A stretch of 39,134 nucleotides of DNA from Acetomicrobium sp. UBA5826 (lineage in GTDB: Bacteria > Synergistota > Synergistia > Synergistales > Acetomicrobiaceae), in contig NZ_DJHF01000012.1 in NCBI RefSeq assembly GCF_002433005.1, positions 45,722-84,855 of the forward strand, given 5' to 3'. The translations under genes and the position numbers were made by a program. The notes beneath the pieces are model-generated. The model made no database searches. It was not told where the DNA came from and worked only from the letters and a program-made list of their open reading frames with translations. Below, piece after piece: positions 23,613 through 31,933 of this stretch; position 1 is the first letter of the stretch, and each line of letters starts with the position of its first letter.

Positions 23613-25952
23613 ATGCAAACAAGAGAGGAAAAGATCATTTCCGGTAAAGGGATATATGTTGATGATATTGTTATGCCAAATATGGCTTATTGTTTATTTG
23701 TAGGAAGTGCGTATGCGCATGCTAATATAAAGAAGATTGACTTACAGCAAGCTTTATCGTTACCGGGTATTATCACCATTTTAACAGGTAAAGAGATTTT
23801 GGAAGCGATGAACCCCTTGCCTCCGACATTTGGATCCTCAGATTGGCTTTGGAGAACACCAATTGTCTATCCACTTGTTTTGGATAAAGCGAGATTTTAT
23901 GGAGAACCAATTGCAGCAGTAATAGCCGAGTCCCCGGATATAGCCTCAGATGCTGCTAACCTGATAGACATCGAATATGATCCTTTAGAACCAGTTGTGG
24001 ATTTAACTAAGGCTATAGAGCCTGCTAGTCCGTTATTGTATGAGGAGTGGGGTGACAATATCCAGATTCATAAGAAAGTTGAATTTGGAGATGTCCAACG
24101 GTCATTTGAAGAAGCTGATCGCATACTTAAGGTGAGTTGGCGTGAGAATAGAGCCTCAGGCTTTCCTATTGAGGCAAGAGGGTGTGTGGCGTTCTACGAT
24201 AAAATGACAGAAATATTAAATGTGTGGAGTTCTACACAATCTCCTTCACGAGCACAATATTATTTAGCTCAAGCGTTGAAATTACCGATGACAAGAGTGA
24301 AAATAACAATGGCAGATGTGGGTGGGGGATTTGGCAATAAGTTAAATTGGTGGAAAGAAACAGTAGTAGCTTTAGCTGCAATACTTATAGGCAGACCTGT
24401 TAAATGGGTTGAAAGTAAGAGAGAATTTATTGTTACTGGTCCTCATCAGAGAGATGTTCTTTGGAAAGGCGAGGTAGCTATAAAGAATGACGGTACGATA
24501 TTGGGGATTAGAGCTAAATTGCTGGTAGATTTAGGAGTTGAAAGCACTTGTCGAGAGGGTGCAGCGCGTACTTTGGCTCCCGCTTGTCAAGCAATACCTA
24601 ATGCATATCATCTCAAAGGATTAGAGGTGGATGTTTACGGTGTAGTCACCAATAAATCTTTTTATGGAGCTTATAGGGGTTTCGGAAAAGACAAAGGGAT
24701 TAAGTTTATGGAAAGAATTGTTCAAATGACTGCAAGAGAGCTCCATATGGATCCTGTCCAAATAAGGAAAAAGAACCTCATTCAAAAGGAGGAATTTCCT
24801 TATGAACAAATAACGGGTTATGTTTATGATAGTGGAAATTACGAAGCTTTACTAGAGAAAGCGTTGGAATTAGGTAATCTACCTTATTGGGAGAAAGAAA
24901 AGCAGAAGAGAAGAGAGCAAGATCGTTATTTAGGCGTAGGCATTGGCATTACCGTAGAGCCAGCTGGACTAGGAACTAGTACGAATGCTTTGACTATGGC
25001 CAGAGTGCGGATGACACCGGATGGTCTTATTGAAGTAGAAGCCGGGCAACCAGATATAGGGCAAGGTTCTACTATTACTAGAAGAAAGATCGCAGCAGAT
25101 ATCTTAGGTGTCAAAATGGATCACATTGAGGTAAAAAGGGACAACTCTGATATGGTGTTTACCGCAGTATTTTCTAGTAGAGGAGCAGTCTATCCCACTA
25201 GTGCTTTGGCTAAAGCTGCTAAACTATTACGGCAAAGAATAATAAGTTTCGCAGCGGATTTTTTAAATGAATCTCCGTCAAACCTGGATATTAAAGAAAG
25301 CGTAGTTTATTCAAAGACATCACATAAAGAAATAACCTTCAAGGAACTAGCAAGGAAAGCATATTTCTCCCCAGGTCCAATAGGGTTAGGAACTGAGAAA
25401 AAAATAAACCATGAAGTGGTTCTGGATGTTTCTGCTACTTGGTTTAGTCCAAATACTGCTCGACATCCGAAGAGCACTTATACTACTTTCTGTGCAGGAG
25501 TTGATTTAGTTGTTTTGGAGATAGACAAACATACTGGACAGGTAAATATTTTAAAATATGTTCATGTACATGATGCAGGTACTGTTATAGATGAAAATAT
25601 CGTCGATGGACAAATCTATGGCGGCATAATGCAAGGTATAGGAGAAGCCCTATACGAAGAACTAGTGTATAACCAAAAAGGAGAACTTCTAAGTAATTCC
25701 TATTCGGATTATCTTATACCTACTACGCTGGATTCACCAAATGTTATTGTCGAGCATTTATGTACTCCTTCTCCTTTCACTGAGTTAGGAACTAAGGGAA
25801 TGGGTGAAGCTCCTATAATAGGAAGTAAAGTAGCTGTCATTAATGCAATTGAAGATGCACTATCTCCATTGGGGATTGTGGTAACCGAATCACCCGCAAC
25901 TCCAGAGAGGATAAGGGGATGGATTTTAGAAAGCAAAGAGGAGGTTGAGTGA
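23613..25952 (+). CDS. Xanthine dehydrogenase-family molybdenum (large) subunit
   Basis: A 779-residue molybdopterin-binding subunit of a molybdenum hydroxylase that inserts water-derived oxygen into a heterocycle or aldehyde. The N-terminal alpha/beta hammerhead (GKGIYVDDI, FVGSAYAHANI) is followed by molybdopterin-contact motifs VGGGFGNK (about residue 237), AYRGFGKDK, and GQPDIGQGSTITRRKIA. The catalytic base lies in ELGTKGMGEAP (Glu732). The loop is of the AYRGF type seen in XDH/aldehyde oxidoreductases, not the Cys-bearing loop of CO dehydrogenase. ATG 23613 with GGAGG 7 bases upstream is preferred over an upstream TTG at 23595. No xdhC-type maturation gene is nearby. Confidence 0.92.
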   Translation: MQTREEKIISGKGIYVDDIVMPNMAYCLFVGSAYAHANIKKIDLQQALSLPGIITILTGKEILEAMNPLPPTFGSSDWLWRTPIVYPLVLDKARFYGEPIAAVIAESPDIASDAANLIDIEYDPLEPVVDLTKAIEPASPLLYEEWGDNIQIHKKVEFGDVQRSFEEADRILKVSWRENRASGFPIEARGCVAFYDKMTEILNVWSSTQSPSRAQYYLAQALKLPMTRVKITMADVGGGFGNKLNWWKETVVALAAILIGRPVKWVESKREFIVTGPHQRDVLWKGEVAIKNDGTILGIRAKLLVDLGVESTCREGAARTLAPACQAIPNAYHLKGLEVDVYGVVTNKSFYGAYRGFGKDKGIKFMERIVQMTARELHMDPVQIRKKNLIQKEEFPYEQITGYVYDSGNYEALLEKALELGNLPYWEKEKQKRREQDRYLGVGIGITVEPAGLGTSTNALTMARVRMTPDGLIEVEAGQPDIGQGSTITRRKIAADILGVKMDHIEVKRDNSDMVFTAVFSSRGAVYPTSALAKAAKLLRQRIISFAADFLNESPSNLDIKESVVYSKTSHKEITFKELARKAYFSPGPIGLGTEKKINHEVVLDVSATWFSPNTARHPKSTYTTFCAGVDLVVLEIDKHTGQVNILKYVHVHDAGTVIDENIVDGQIYGGIMQGIGEALYEELVYNQKGELLSNSYSDYLIPTTLDSPNVIVEHLCTPSPFTELGTKGMGEAPIIGSKVAVINAIEDALSPLGIVVTESPATPERIRGWILESKEEVE

Positions 25953-25953
25953 G

Positions 25954-26439
25954 GTGATGCAAGTTCCAATTAATACAAGGATCAATCAGCGTTCGTATGA
26001 ATTAGAAGTAGATGCGAGAACGACGCTTTTGGATCTGCTTCGAGAGAAATTAGACCTTAAGAGTGTCCATAGAGGTTGCGAGGAAGGAGAATGTGGAGCA
26101 TGTACTGTACTGCTTAATGGAAAACCTGTGTGTTCCTGTCTTGTCCTTTCTCCCCAAATCAATGGAGCAGAAGTGCTTACTGTAGAAGGGTTAATGAAAG
26201 ATGGTAATATGCATCCTCTTATGAAAGCCTTTGTGGAAAATTACGCCATGCAATGTGGGTATTGTACCCCAGGAATGGTAATGACGTCATATTATTTGAT
26301 AAATACATGGGACGATTTCACGGAAGAAGACATCCGCAAAGGACTTGAGGGTAATTTGTGTCGTTGTACAGGATACACTAATATAATAAGGGCAATACGT
26401 GAAGCTAAGAAATATAAAGATGCTGGTTACTGGTGGTGA
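25954..26439 (+). CDS. Xanthine dehydrogenase-family [2Fe-2S] small subunit
   Basis: About 160 residues carrying the two [2Fe-2S] clusters that move electrons from Mo to FAD. The N-terminal plant-ferredoxin-like cluster uses the Cys group in RGCEEGECGACTVLLNGKPVCSC. The C-terminal four-helix cluster uses Cys in MQCGYCTPGM and NLCRCTGY. All eight ligands are present. The start is ambiguous: GTG 25954 (AGAGGAGG 9 bases upstream) or ATG 25957 (12 bases), differing by one residue; an earlier TTG at 25945 has no space for a ribosome site. It follows the large subunit by one base. Confidence 0.92.
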   Translation: MMQVPINTRINQRSYELEVDARTTLLDLLREKLDLKSVHRGCEEGECGACTVLLNGKPVCSCLVLSPQINGAEVLTVEGLMKDGNMHPLMKAFVENYAMQCGYCTPGMVMTSYYLINTWDDFTEEDIRKGLEGNLCRCTGYTNIIRAIREAKKYKDAGYWW

Positions 26440-26517
26440 CTTTAAGTTTATTAGCATTTTTTTAGAGAATTTATTATTTCCAATCATTAGATAATTTGAA
26501 ATAGGAGGATGTACACA

Positions 26518-27402
26518 TTGAGGAACTTTATAGGCTCAAGAAGTATATCTAAAATTAGCTATTTTTGCCCAAAAAGCTTAACTGAAGCTCTAGATTTTCT
26601 AGACAATTGCAAAGAAAATGTTAAAATATTAGCCGGAGGGACTGATGTCATTCCTGCCGTCAGATCAGGTAAATTACTATTAATAGATAATATAAATATT
26701 CTTGATATAAAATCAATAGATGAGCTCAAACATATTGTTTTTGAAGAAGAAGGACTAAGAATAGGTGCAACAGTTACGCTTTCGGAGGTTATTGAGTCTG
26801 AGATTGTTAAGAACAATTGTCCCTTACTAAAAAAAGCAATTGACCAGATAGGTTCCATGCAGATAAGAAATTGGGCCACAATAGGAGGAAATATATGTAA
26901 TGCATCCCCTGCTGCAGATTCTGCGGTATCTCTTTTGGCATTAGACGCGTCTTTGCGATTGCAAAGCAAAGGAAAAAGTAGACTCGTGCCAATTAATGAG
27001 TTTTTTGTGGGGCCAGGTAAAACAAAATTGAAATCGGATGAGCTTCTGACTGAAATTATCATTCCTAAACGCAATGGGAATTCAACATTTATTAAGCTAG
27101 GTAGGAGAAACGCTTTCACGCTCTCGTTAATTTCAATTGCTGTATTTGTTCAAATGAAGGATAACGTTATAAGCGATATTAAAATTGCTTTAGGAGCTGT
27201 GGCGCCAACGCCTATAAGGGCGCAAAATACTGAAAAAATACTTATAGGGGGAAAAATTACAGAGGAAAATTTAAAAACTGCTGTTCAAACTATTAAAGAG
27301 GAAATAAATCCAATAAACGATGTAAGAGCTTCCTCGGAGTATAGAAGGGACATGTCCGGCGAATTGCTTAGAAAGGCATTGATAAATCTATTTGGAATTT
27401 AG
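26518..27402 (+). CDS. Xanthine dehydrogenase-family FAD-binding (medium) subunit
   Basis: A 294-residue FAD subunit completing the three-part molybdoenzyme. FAD contacts are ILAGGTDVIPAVRSG near residue 40 and the ATIGGNICNASPAADS motif near 130. The C-terminal CO-dehydrogenase flavoprotein domain (IKIALGAVAPTPIRA) follows. TTG 26518 is chosen because AGGAGG (26503-26508) is 9 bases upstream; the ATG at 26509 touches the ribosome site and is unlikely. The gene order is large - small - medium with a 78-base gap before this one. The FAD may reduce NAD or, given the FrhB-like neighbour, another acceptor. Confidence 0.9.
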   Translation: MRNFIGSRSISKISYFCPKSLTEALDFLDNCKENVKILAGGTDVIPAVRSGKLLLIDNINILDIKSIDELKHIVFEEEGLRIGATVTLSEVIESEIVKNNCPLLKKAIDQIGSMQIRNWATIGGNICNASPAADSAVSLLALDASLRLQSKGKSRLVPINEFFVGPGKTKLKSDELLTEIIIPKRNGNSTFIKLGRRNAFTLSLISIAVFVQMKDNVISDIKIALGAVAPTPIRAQNTEKILIGGKITEENLKTAVQTIKEEINPINDVRASSEYRRDMSGELLRKALINLFGI

Positions 27403-27413
27403 CTTGTTAGTAT

Positions 27414-27430
27414 ACAATATGGCCCGTAAA
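27414..27430 (+). repeat. 17-bp inverted repeat, left copy
   Basis: ACAATATGGCCCGTAAA, perfectly complementary to 28476-28492. The pair brackets the TAXI binding-protein gene. TTGTTAGT stands just upstream of both copies (27404-27411 and 28467-28474) in the same orientation. Confidence 0.8.
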
Positions 27431-27462
27431 TGTCAAGAGTGCGGTGAAAAGGAGGGATTAAA

Positions 27463-28455
27463 GTGCAATTGAGTAGTAAGTGTTTAAGGTTATTAAAAAT
27501 TACCATCATTGCATTGGCTCTTTGTGTGTTTATAAATTCGATGGCTATTGCTCAAGCTACTAAAACGACACCACATCTAAGGTTCATTGGAGCTTCTCCT
27601 GGAGGTACATATTACATTGTTCTGGGTGGTATTGGCGAGTGCGTTACTAGGAGTCTTCCTGGATGGCAGTGCACGGTCGAACCTGGATCGAGCCTCTCAG
27701 ATGTAGTCAGAATAGCAAAAGGAGATGGAGATTTAGCTCTAGTGCAAGGTAACTTAGTGTTAGATCAGATTAAAAAAGGAGGAGATTCAAGCAAACTTGC
27801 CGCATTAGGCGCAATGGGGATGAGCGCAGCTCAATTTATAGTGCTTTCAAAAACAGGGTTAACTTCCTTTGACGAGTTTATTCAAAAAAAGCCCAAGCTC
27901 CGTATTTCGTGGGGACCCCCGTCTGAAACACATTATATTGCTGCACAGCGCTTGTTTGGAGAGTACGGCTTAAAGATTGAAGATTTTCAAAAATGGGGAG
28001 GCAAGACTCTCTATAAGGAAATGAGTGATGCAGCTGACATGATAGCAAGCGGTGGTGCAGATGGTTGTTTTCTTGTAGCCCTTGTTCCTACTGCTCCTAT
28101 TTCAGAGCTTTCACTTAATCATGATTTGACTTTATTGTCCATGAATGACGAGGTAGTGAACAATCTTGTTAAAAAATATAATTATATAAAAGTCGAAATT
28201 CCTCCAGGTACATATAATTTTGTGAAAAAGCCAATTACTACTTTTGGGGCAAAGTCTGTGATGCTTGTGAGTTCTGATATGCCTGAGGAAGTAGCTTATA
28301 ACGTGACTATGGCGATTGTAGAAAATCTCGATTACCTGAAGAGTTTACACGCTATGCTTAAAGATATAGATGTAAAATCTCTTGCAGAAACTGGAGGTGT
28401 GCCTTTACATCCAGGAGCAAAAAGGGCATATGAGGAAGCGGGGGTAACTTTTTAG
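27463..28455 (+). CDS. TAXI-family TRAP transporter solute-binding protein
   Basis: A 330-residue extracytoplasmic binding protein delivering its ligand to a fused TRAP permease. A signal peptide of about 30 residues is seen (KITIIALALCVFINSMAIAQA, likely signal peptidase I, no lipobox). Then comes the TAXI hallmark LRFIGASPGGTYYIVLGGIGE, the LALVQG segment, and the family's C-terminal HAMLKDIDVKSLA ... PLHPGAKRAYEEAGV. The TAXI family takes up small carboxylates or amino acids. The start is GTG with AAAGGAGGG 6 bases upstream. The gene is bracketed by a 17-bp inverted repeat. The likely permease partner is at 29825-31777, separated by the U32-like gene. Confidence 0.9.
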   Translation: MQLSSKCLRLLKITIIALALCVFINSMAIAQATKTTPHLRFIGASPGGTYYIVLGGIGECVTRSLPGWQCTVEPGSSLSDVVRIAKGDGDLALVQGNLVLDQIKKGGDSSKLAALGAMGMSAAQFIVLSKTGLTSFDEFIQKKPKLRISWGPPSETHYIAAQRLFGEYGLKIEDFQKWGGKTLYKEMSDAADMIASGGADGCFLVALVPTAPISELSLNHDLTLLSMNDEVVNNLVKKYNYIKVEIPPGTYNFVKKPITTFGAKSVMLVSSDMPEEVAYNVTMAIVENLDYLKSLHAMLKDIDVKSLAETGGVPLHPGAKRAYEEAGVTF

Positions 28456-28475
28456 TATAGAAGTAGTTGTTAGTT

Positions 28476-28492
28476 TTTACGGGCCATATTGT
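28476..28492 (-). repeat. 17-bp inverted repeat, right copy
   Basis: TTTACGGGCCATATTGT, the exact complement of 27414-27430. It lies 20 bases after the TAXI gene stop and does not form a local hairpin. Confidence 0.8.
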
Positions 28493-28610
28493 GTTGAATA
28501 AATTTCTAAAATGATATAGGTATTGATTGTTTCCTTTTGAGATGTAAATGTTTAGTTTTTCCGTGGTTCAAGATTGAAGCATTGTCAATGAATTAAATGA
28601 TAAATAAGCT

Positions 28611-28639
28611 TTGATTACAATTTAATGTAATTTTATTAT
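28611..28639 (+). promoter_or_regulatory. Promoter with internal palindrome before the U32-like gene
   Basis: TTGATT (28611-28616), 17-base spacer, TATTAT (28634-28639). The spacer contains ATTACA-N6-TGTAAT (28614-28631), perfect 6-base arms, placed where a repressor would block polymerase. Confidence 0.55.
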
Positions 28640-28754
28640 GCTACACTGAAATCATGAAAGGAGCTGATTGTAATAATGTAGGTTGGATCGTCGTGTTTTT
28701 ACTGTTATGAATTGCTAAAATAATCTTATGTTGATGAAAAGGAGGAAGTAAAGA

Positions 28755-29666
28755 ATGTTTGATAAGACTAGAGCTTTTGTTAAGAAATTAGGTTTGCCGG
28801 AAGGAGATTTGTACAGTCTGCCAACATCAACAAAGAAATTCCCGGATGGGGCACATTATCGCCTCGAGGTCCCCACTGTTAACACAGCAGAGGCCATGAA
28901 AGCATTAATGGAAGAAGCTACCAGACTTGGCATAACTATTAACAGAGTAGATGAGACATACGGATGTTTTCGTCATACCTTAGCAGAGCTAAAGGAATAT
29001 GTAGCTATTGCAAAGGAATATAAGGTAGAGTTGAATTTATCAGTTGGCCCTAGAGCAACTTATGATACAAGCGCCACAAGGTTGAGCGAACAAGGTGTCA
29101 GAATAAGCTATCGCCTTAGGGGCATGGAACAGGTTGTAAGGGCAGTCGAAGACGTAAAGCGAATAGCCGAGGTTGGAGGACGAGGAGTTCTGGTTTATGA
29201 TGAAGGCCTTCTTTGGGTATTGAACGAAATGCGCAAAGCGGGGGAACTCCCCAAAAACATGCATTTCAAACTTTCTGGGCATGTAGGCCATGGTAATCCC
29301 GCTAGCTTCAAGATGTTGCAGGATTTGGGAGCGGATTCAATAAATCCAGTTAGGGATTTGACGTTGCCCATGATCGCCGCATTGAGGGCAACAGTCGATG
29401 TACCGTTGGATGTTCATACCGACAACCCTCCGGGATCAGGTGGATTTATACGTGTATATGAAGCTCCAGAAATGGTACGCATAGGGGCGCCGATTCATCT
29501 TAAAACCGGCAATTCTGTAGTTGCAGGACATGGTCAACTTACGACAGCGCAAAACGGCAGAGATATGGCAAGACAGGCTGCAATTGTCAAGGAAATGTTG
29601 GAGAGATATTACCCAGAGGCTATCCAGAGCAAGGCGGGAACTCCGGATATGGCTCTCCCAGAGTAA
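28755..29666 (+). CDS. U32 peptidase-like TIM-barrel protein
   Basis: A 303-residue protein resembling the group annotated as U32-family peptidases. Recognisable stretches are GDLYSLPTSTKKFPDGAHYRLE, LNLSVGPRATYDTSATR, LKLSGHVGHGNP-like LSGHVGHGNPASF, GADSINPVRDLTLPMIAALRATVDVPLDVHTDNPPGSGG and the C-terminal HLKTGNSVVAGHGQ. The alternating strand/helix layout is that of a TIM barrel, and His/Asp residues in HTDNPPGSGG could bind metal, so an aldolase or dehydratase role is as plausible as proteolysis. AAAAGGAGG lies 9 bases before the ATG. The gene is less AT-rich than its flanks. It sits between transporter genes and has its own promoter. Confidence 0.55.
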   Translation: MFDKTRAFVKKLGLPEGDLYSLPTSTKKFPDGAHYRLEVPTVNTAEAMKALMEEATRLGITINRVDETYGCFRHTLAELKEYVAIAKEYKVELNLSVGPRATYDTSATRLSEQGVRISYRLRGMEQVVRAVEDVKRIAEVGGRGVLVYDEGLLWVLNEMRKAGELPKNMHFKLSGHVGHGNPASFKMLQDLGADSINPVRDLTLPMIAALRATVDVPLDVHTDNPPGSGGFIRVYEAPEMVRIGAPIHLKTGNSVVAGHGQLTTAQNGRDMARQAAIVKEMLERYYPEAIQSKAGTPDMALPE

Positions 29667-29677
29667 ATTCTATAAAG

Positions 29678-29722
29678 ACCCCCTTCTGTATTGTAGGGTT
29701 AATTTATTATATAGAAGGGGGT
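29678..29722 (+). terminator. Stem-loop after the U32-like gene
   Basis: ACCCCCTTCT (29678-29687) pairs with AGAAGGGGGT (29713-29722) around a 25-base loop. There is no T-run after it, so it may protect the transcript end or only attenuate read-through. Confidence 0.4.
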
Positions 29723-29738
29723 AAGATAATATGGTTGG

Positions 29739-29767
29739 TTGACGAAGCATATAAATAATTATGTTAA
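29739..29767 (+). promoter_or_regulatory. Possible promoter of the first TRAP permease
   Basis: TTGACG (29739-29744), 17-base spacer, TGTTAA (29762-29767), 57 bases before the preferred ATG. The -10 is a weak match. Confidence 0.35.
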
Positions 29768-29824
29768 TTTTAAATGATAAACGATGTAGACATGATAAAA
29801 ACGATACAATTGAGGAGAATGAGC

Positions 29825-31777
29825 ATGGCTACAACAGGTGAGAAAAAAAAGATTAGAAAAACTGTAAAAAGAAAGTTATCCAGTCGATTTAATAAGATTT
29901 TAACAGCGTATACTGTGTCAGGTGCTTTATTTCATATTTATTGTATTGTTTATTCATTTCCGGAGACAATATGGTATTATTGCTTCCATTTTTGCTTTTT
30001 CATGATACTAATTTATGCCCTATATACGAATAAAGATGATGATTATTCTCAAACGCATATCAATATGGCTGATATTGTTCGTATAGGTCTAGTTTTCGCT
30101 GTATTTATATATATGTCTTTAAGTTATAAACGGCTGATCTTTAGGATGATTTATTATGATGAAGTGCCATTAGTTGATATACTTTTTGGAATATTATTTG
30201 TTTATCTCATATTAGATGCAGTTTACAGGATTGCCGGCAAGACATTGATGGTTATGGCCTGCATTCTAATACTGTATGCTTATTTTGGTTACTTAATTCC
30301 GGGTAAATTTCATATTCCTCACATATCTATCCCTAGAATTGTTGAACAATTAACAATGTATACCGATGGGATTTTTGGCCTGCCAGCTTCAATTTCAGCA
30401 ACGTACATAATCATGTTTACTATATATGGGTCTTTCTTAACTGCTTCAAAGGGTGGAGACTTTATGATTGAATTTGCTAAAGCTGTCGTAGGTACCACAA
30501 TAGGAGGAATTGCAAAGATAGCTGTTATATGTAGCGCGTTATTCGGAACAATTTCAGGAAGTCCTATTGCTAGCGTATGCGTCGTTGGAGGATTTACTAT
30601 GCCAGCGATGAAAAAATCAGGATTTAGTTCGGAAATGGCTGCTGCCATTCAAGCAATTGCCTCTACAGGAGGCGTTATTACTCCTCCAGTTATGGGAGCA
30701 GTAGCTTTTCTAGCGGCTGAAATGTTAGGAATTAATTATTTATCGTTTTGTGTTTATGCAGCTATACCAGCATTTCTCTATTATTTTGGATTATATATTT
30801 ATATTCACTTAACAGCAATAAAAGAAGGACTAAAGGGCATGCCTAAGGAAGAAGTACCTAAGATTACATTGCAATTGTTTAAAAAAGGTGCTTCTTTTAT
30901 GGTTTCCATGTTTGTAATAGTTTACCTTATGGTTAAAGGCTGGTCACCAACCTTTGCTTGCTTTGGTGCGATTATAAGTGTTATAGCTGTTTCTTTATTA
31001 GTTAAGGAAAACAGATTTGGGATAAAGACTTTAATTAAGGCGATAGATTCAGACATACGGTCTTCCATTTCTACCGTTATAATTATGGCATGTACCGGAA
31101 TTGTAGTTGGGATGCTAAATAAAACTGGGTTAGGTATTAAAATAGGCTCTACAATTTTTTCTATAGGAGGCCAAAGTATATTTTTATCCTTATTGTTAGC
31201 GATGTGCGTTTGTATTGTTCTTGGCATGGGCATGAATATTACACCTGCATATCTGATTACTGTTGTAGTAGCTGCATCTCCTTTAATTCAATTAGGTTTA
31301 TCGCCAATTGCTGTTCACTTATTTGTAATTTATTTCGCGGCTCTAGCAGGCGTTACACCCCCAGTTGCAGTTACTAGTTTTACTGCCGCTGGAATGGCTG
31401 GAGCAGACTCCATGAAGTCAGGTTATCTTGGCGTAAAATTAGGCCTAGCAGCTTACATTGCTCCTTTCTTGTTTACTTATAATACCGCTCTAATATTAAA
31501 TGGGACCTTATTTCAATGTGCGGTATCCATCTTTTTAGCCTTGTTATCTGTTTTTAGCTTGGTAGCATCAATAGTAGGAATATGGAAAGTAACATTAAAA
31601 ACGTTATTTAGGGTTCTTTTGTTCGGCGGGGGACTTCTTACATTGCCTTATAGTTTGTCCTATACAAGAATTGCAATAGGAATTGCGCTTATAATAATAG
31701 TATATTTGTGGGCAAGGAAGGCGTCTAAGAATATAAAAATTGAAGATAAGGGTGCAAACGAAGTTCTTTCAAGGTAG
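29825..31777 (+). CDS. TRAP transporter fused permease (DctQM type, TAXI-linked)
   Basis: A 650-residue membrane protein in which the small and large TRAP permease subunits are fused, as in TAXI-type systems. It imports the ligand of the TAXI binding protein using a Na+ or H+ gradient. About four N-terminal membrane segments are followed by the DctM core with GGIAKIAVICSALFGTISGSPIASV, STGGVITPPVMGAVAFL and the second-half repeat GMGMNITPAYLITVV ... GVTPPVAVTSFTAAGMAG. ATG 29825 is preferred: GAGGAG is 7 bases upstream, whereas the farther ATG 29774 has none. The basic N-terminus (KKKIRKTVKRK) fits a cytoplasmic start. Confidence 0.9.
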   Translation: MATTGEKKKIRKTVKRKLSSRFNKILTAYTVSGALFHIYCIVYSFPETIWYYCFHFCFFMILIYALYTNKDDDYSQTHINMADIVRIGLVFAVFIYMSLSYKRLIFRMIYYDEVPLVDILFGILFVYLILDAVYRIAGKTLMVMACILILYAYFGYLIPGKFHIPHISIPRIVEQLTMYTDGIFGLPASISATYIIMFTIYGSFLTASKGGDFMIEFAKAVVGTTIGGIAKIAVICSALFGTISGSPIASVCVVGGFTMPAMKKSGFSSEMAAAIQAIASTGGVITPPVMGAVAFLAAEMLGINYLSFCVYAAIPAFLYYFGLYIYIHLTAIKEGLKGMPKEEVPKITLQLFKKGASFMVSMFVIVYLMVKGWSPTFACFGAIISVIAVSLLVKENRFGIKTLIKAIDSDIRSSISTVIIMACTGIVVGMLNKTGLGIKIGSTIFSIGGQSIFLSLLLAMCVCIVLGMGMNITPAYLITVVVAASPLIQLGLSPIAVHLFVIYFAALAGVTPPVAVTSFTAAGMAGADSMKSGYLGVKLGLAAYIAPFLFTYNTALILNGTLFQCAVSIFLALLSVFSLVASIVGIWKVTLKTLFRVLLFGGGLLTLPYSLSYTRIAIGIALIIIVYLWARKASKNIKIEDKGANEVLSR

Positions 31778-31927
31778 CTAAAAAATGATTAAGCTTAAGA
31801 TATATTTATATGACTATTGTAACTATTAGTTTATCATGATTGAATAGCTGAGAGAATTAAATAGATTAAAATTTATAACAAATTCTTTAGGAGACTTGTT
31901 TTTAACTATTCGTAAGAAGGAGGAAAT

Positions 31928-31933
31928 ATGTAA
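31928..31933 (+). promoter_or_regulatory. Start-stop codon pair in the fumarase leader
   Basis: AAGGAGG (31917-31923) is followed by ATG TAA and then directly by the true ATG 31934. The ribosome site is closer to ideal spacing for the start-stop (4) or the gene (10), so initiation may be shared. Confidence 0.45.

Larger units (their letters stand above)
28456..28754. other. 299-base intergenic region with repeat, promoter and leader
   Basis: No protein gene. It holds the right copy of the 17-bp inverted repeat, a promoter with an internal palindrome (28611-28639), and a roughly 110-base leader in which AAAGGAG (28657-28663) is followed by ATG TAG (28676-28681), a start codon next to a stop. 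Confidence 0.6.

Noticed and set aside
26559..27119. 186-codon minus-strand frame inside the FAD subunit gene
   Set aside because: It is antisense to conserved FAD-binding motifs and without a family match.
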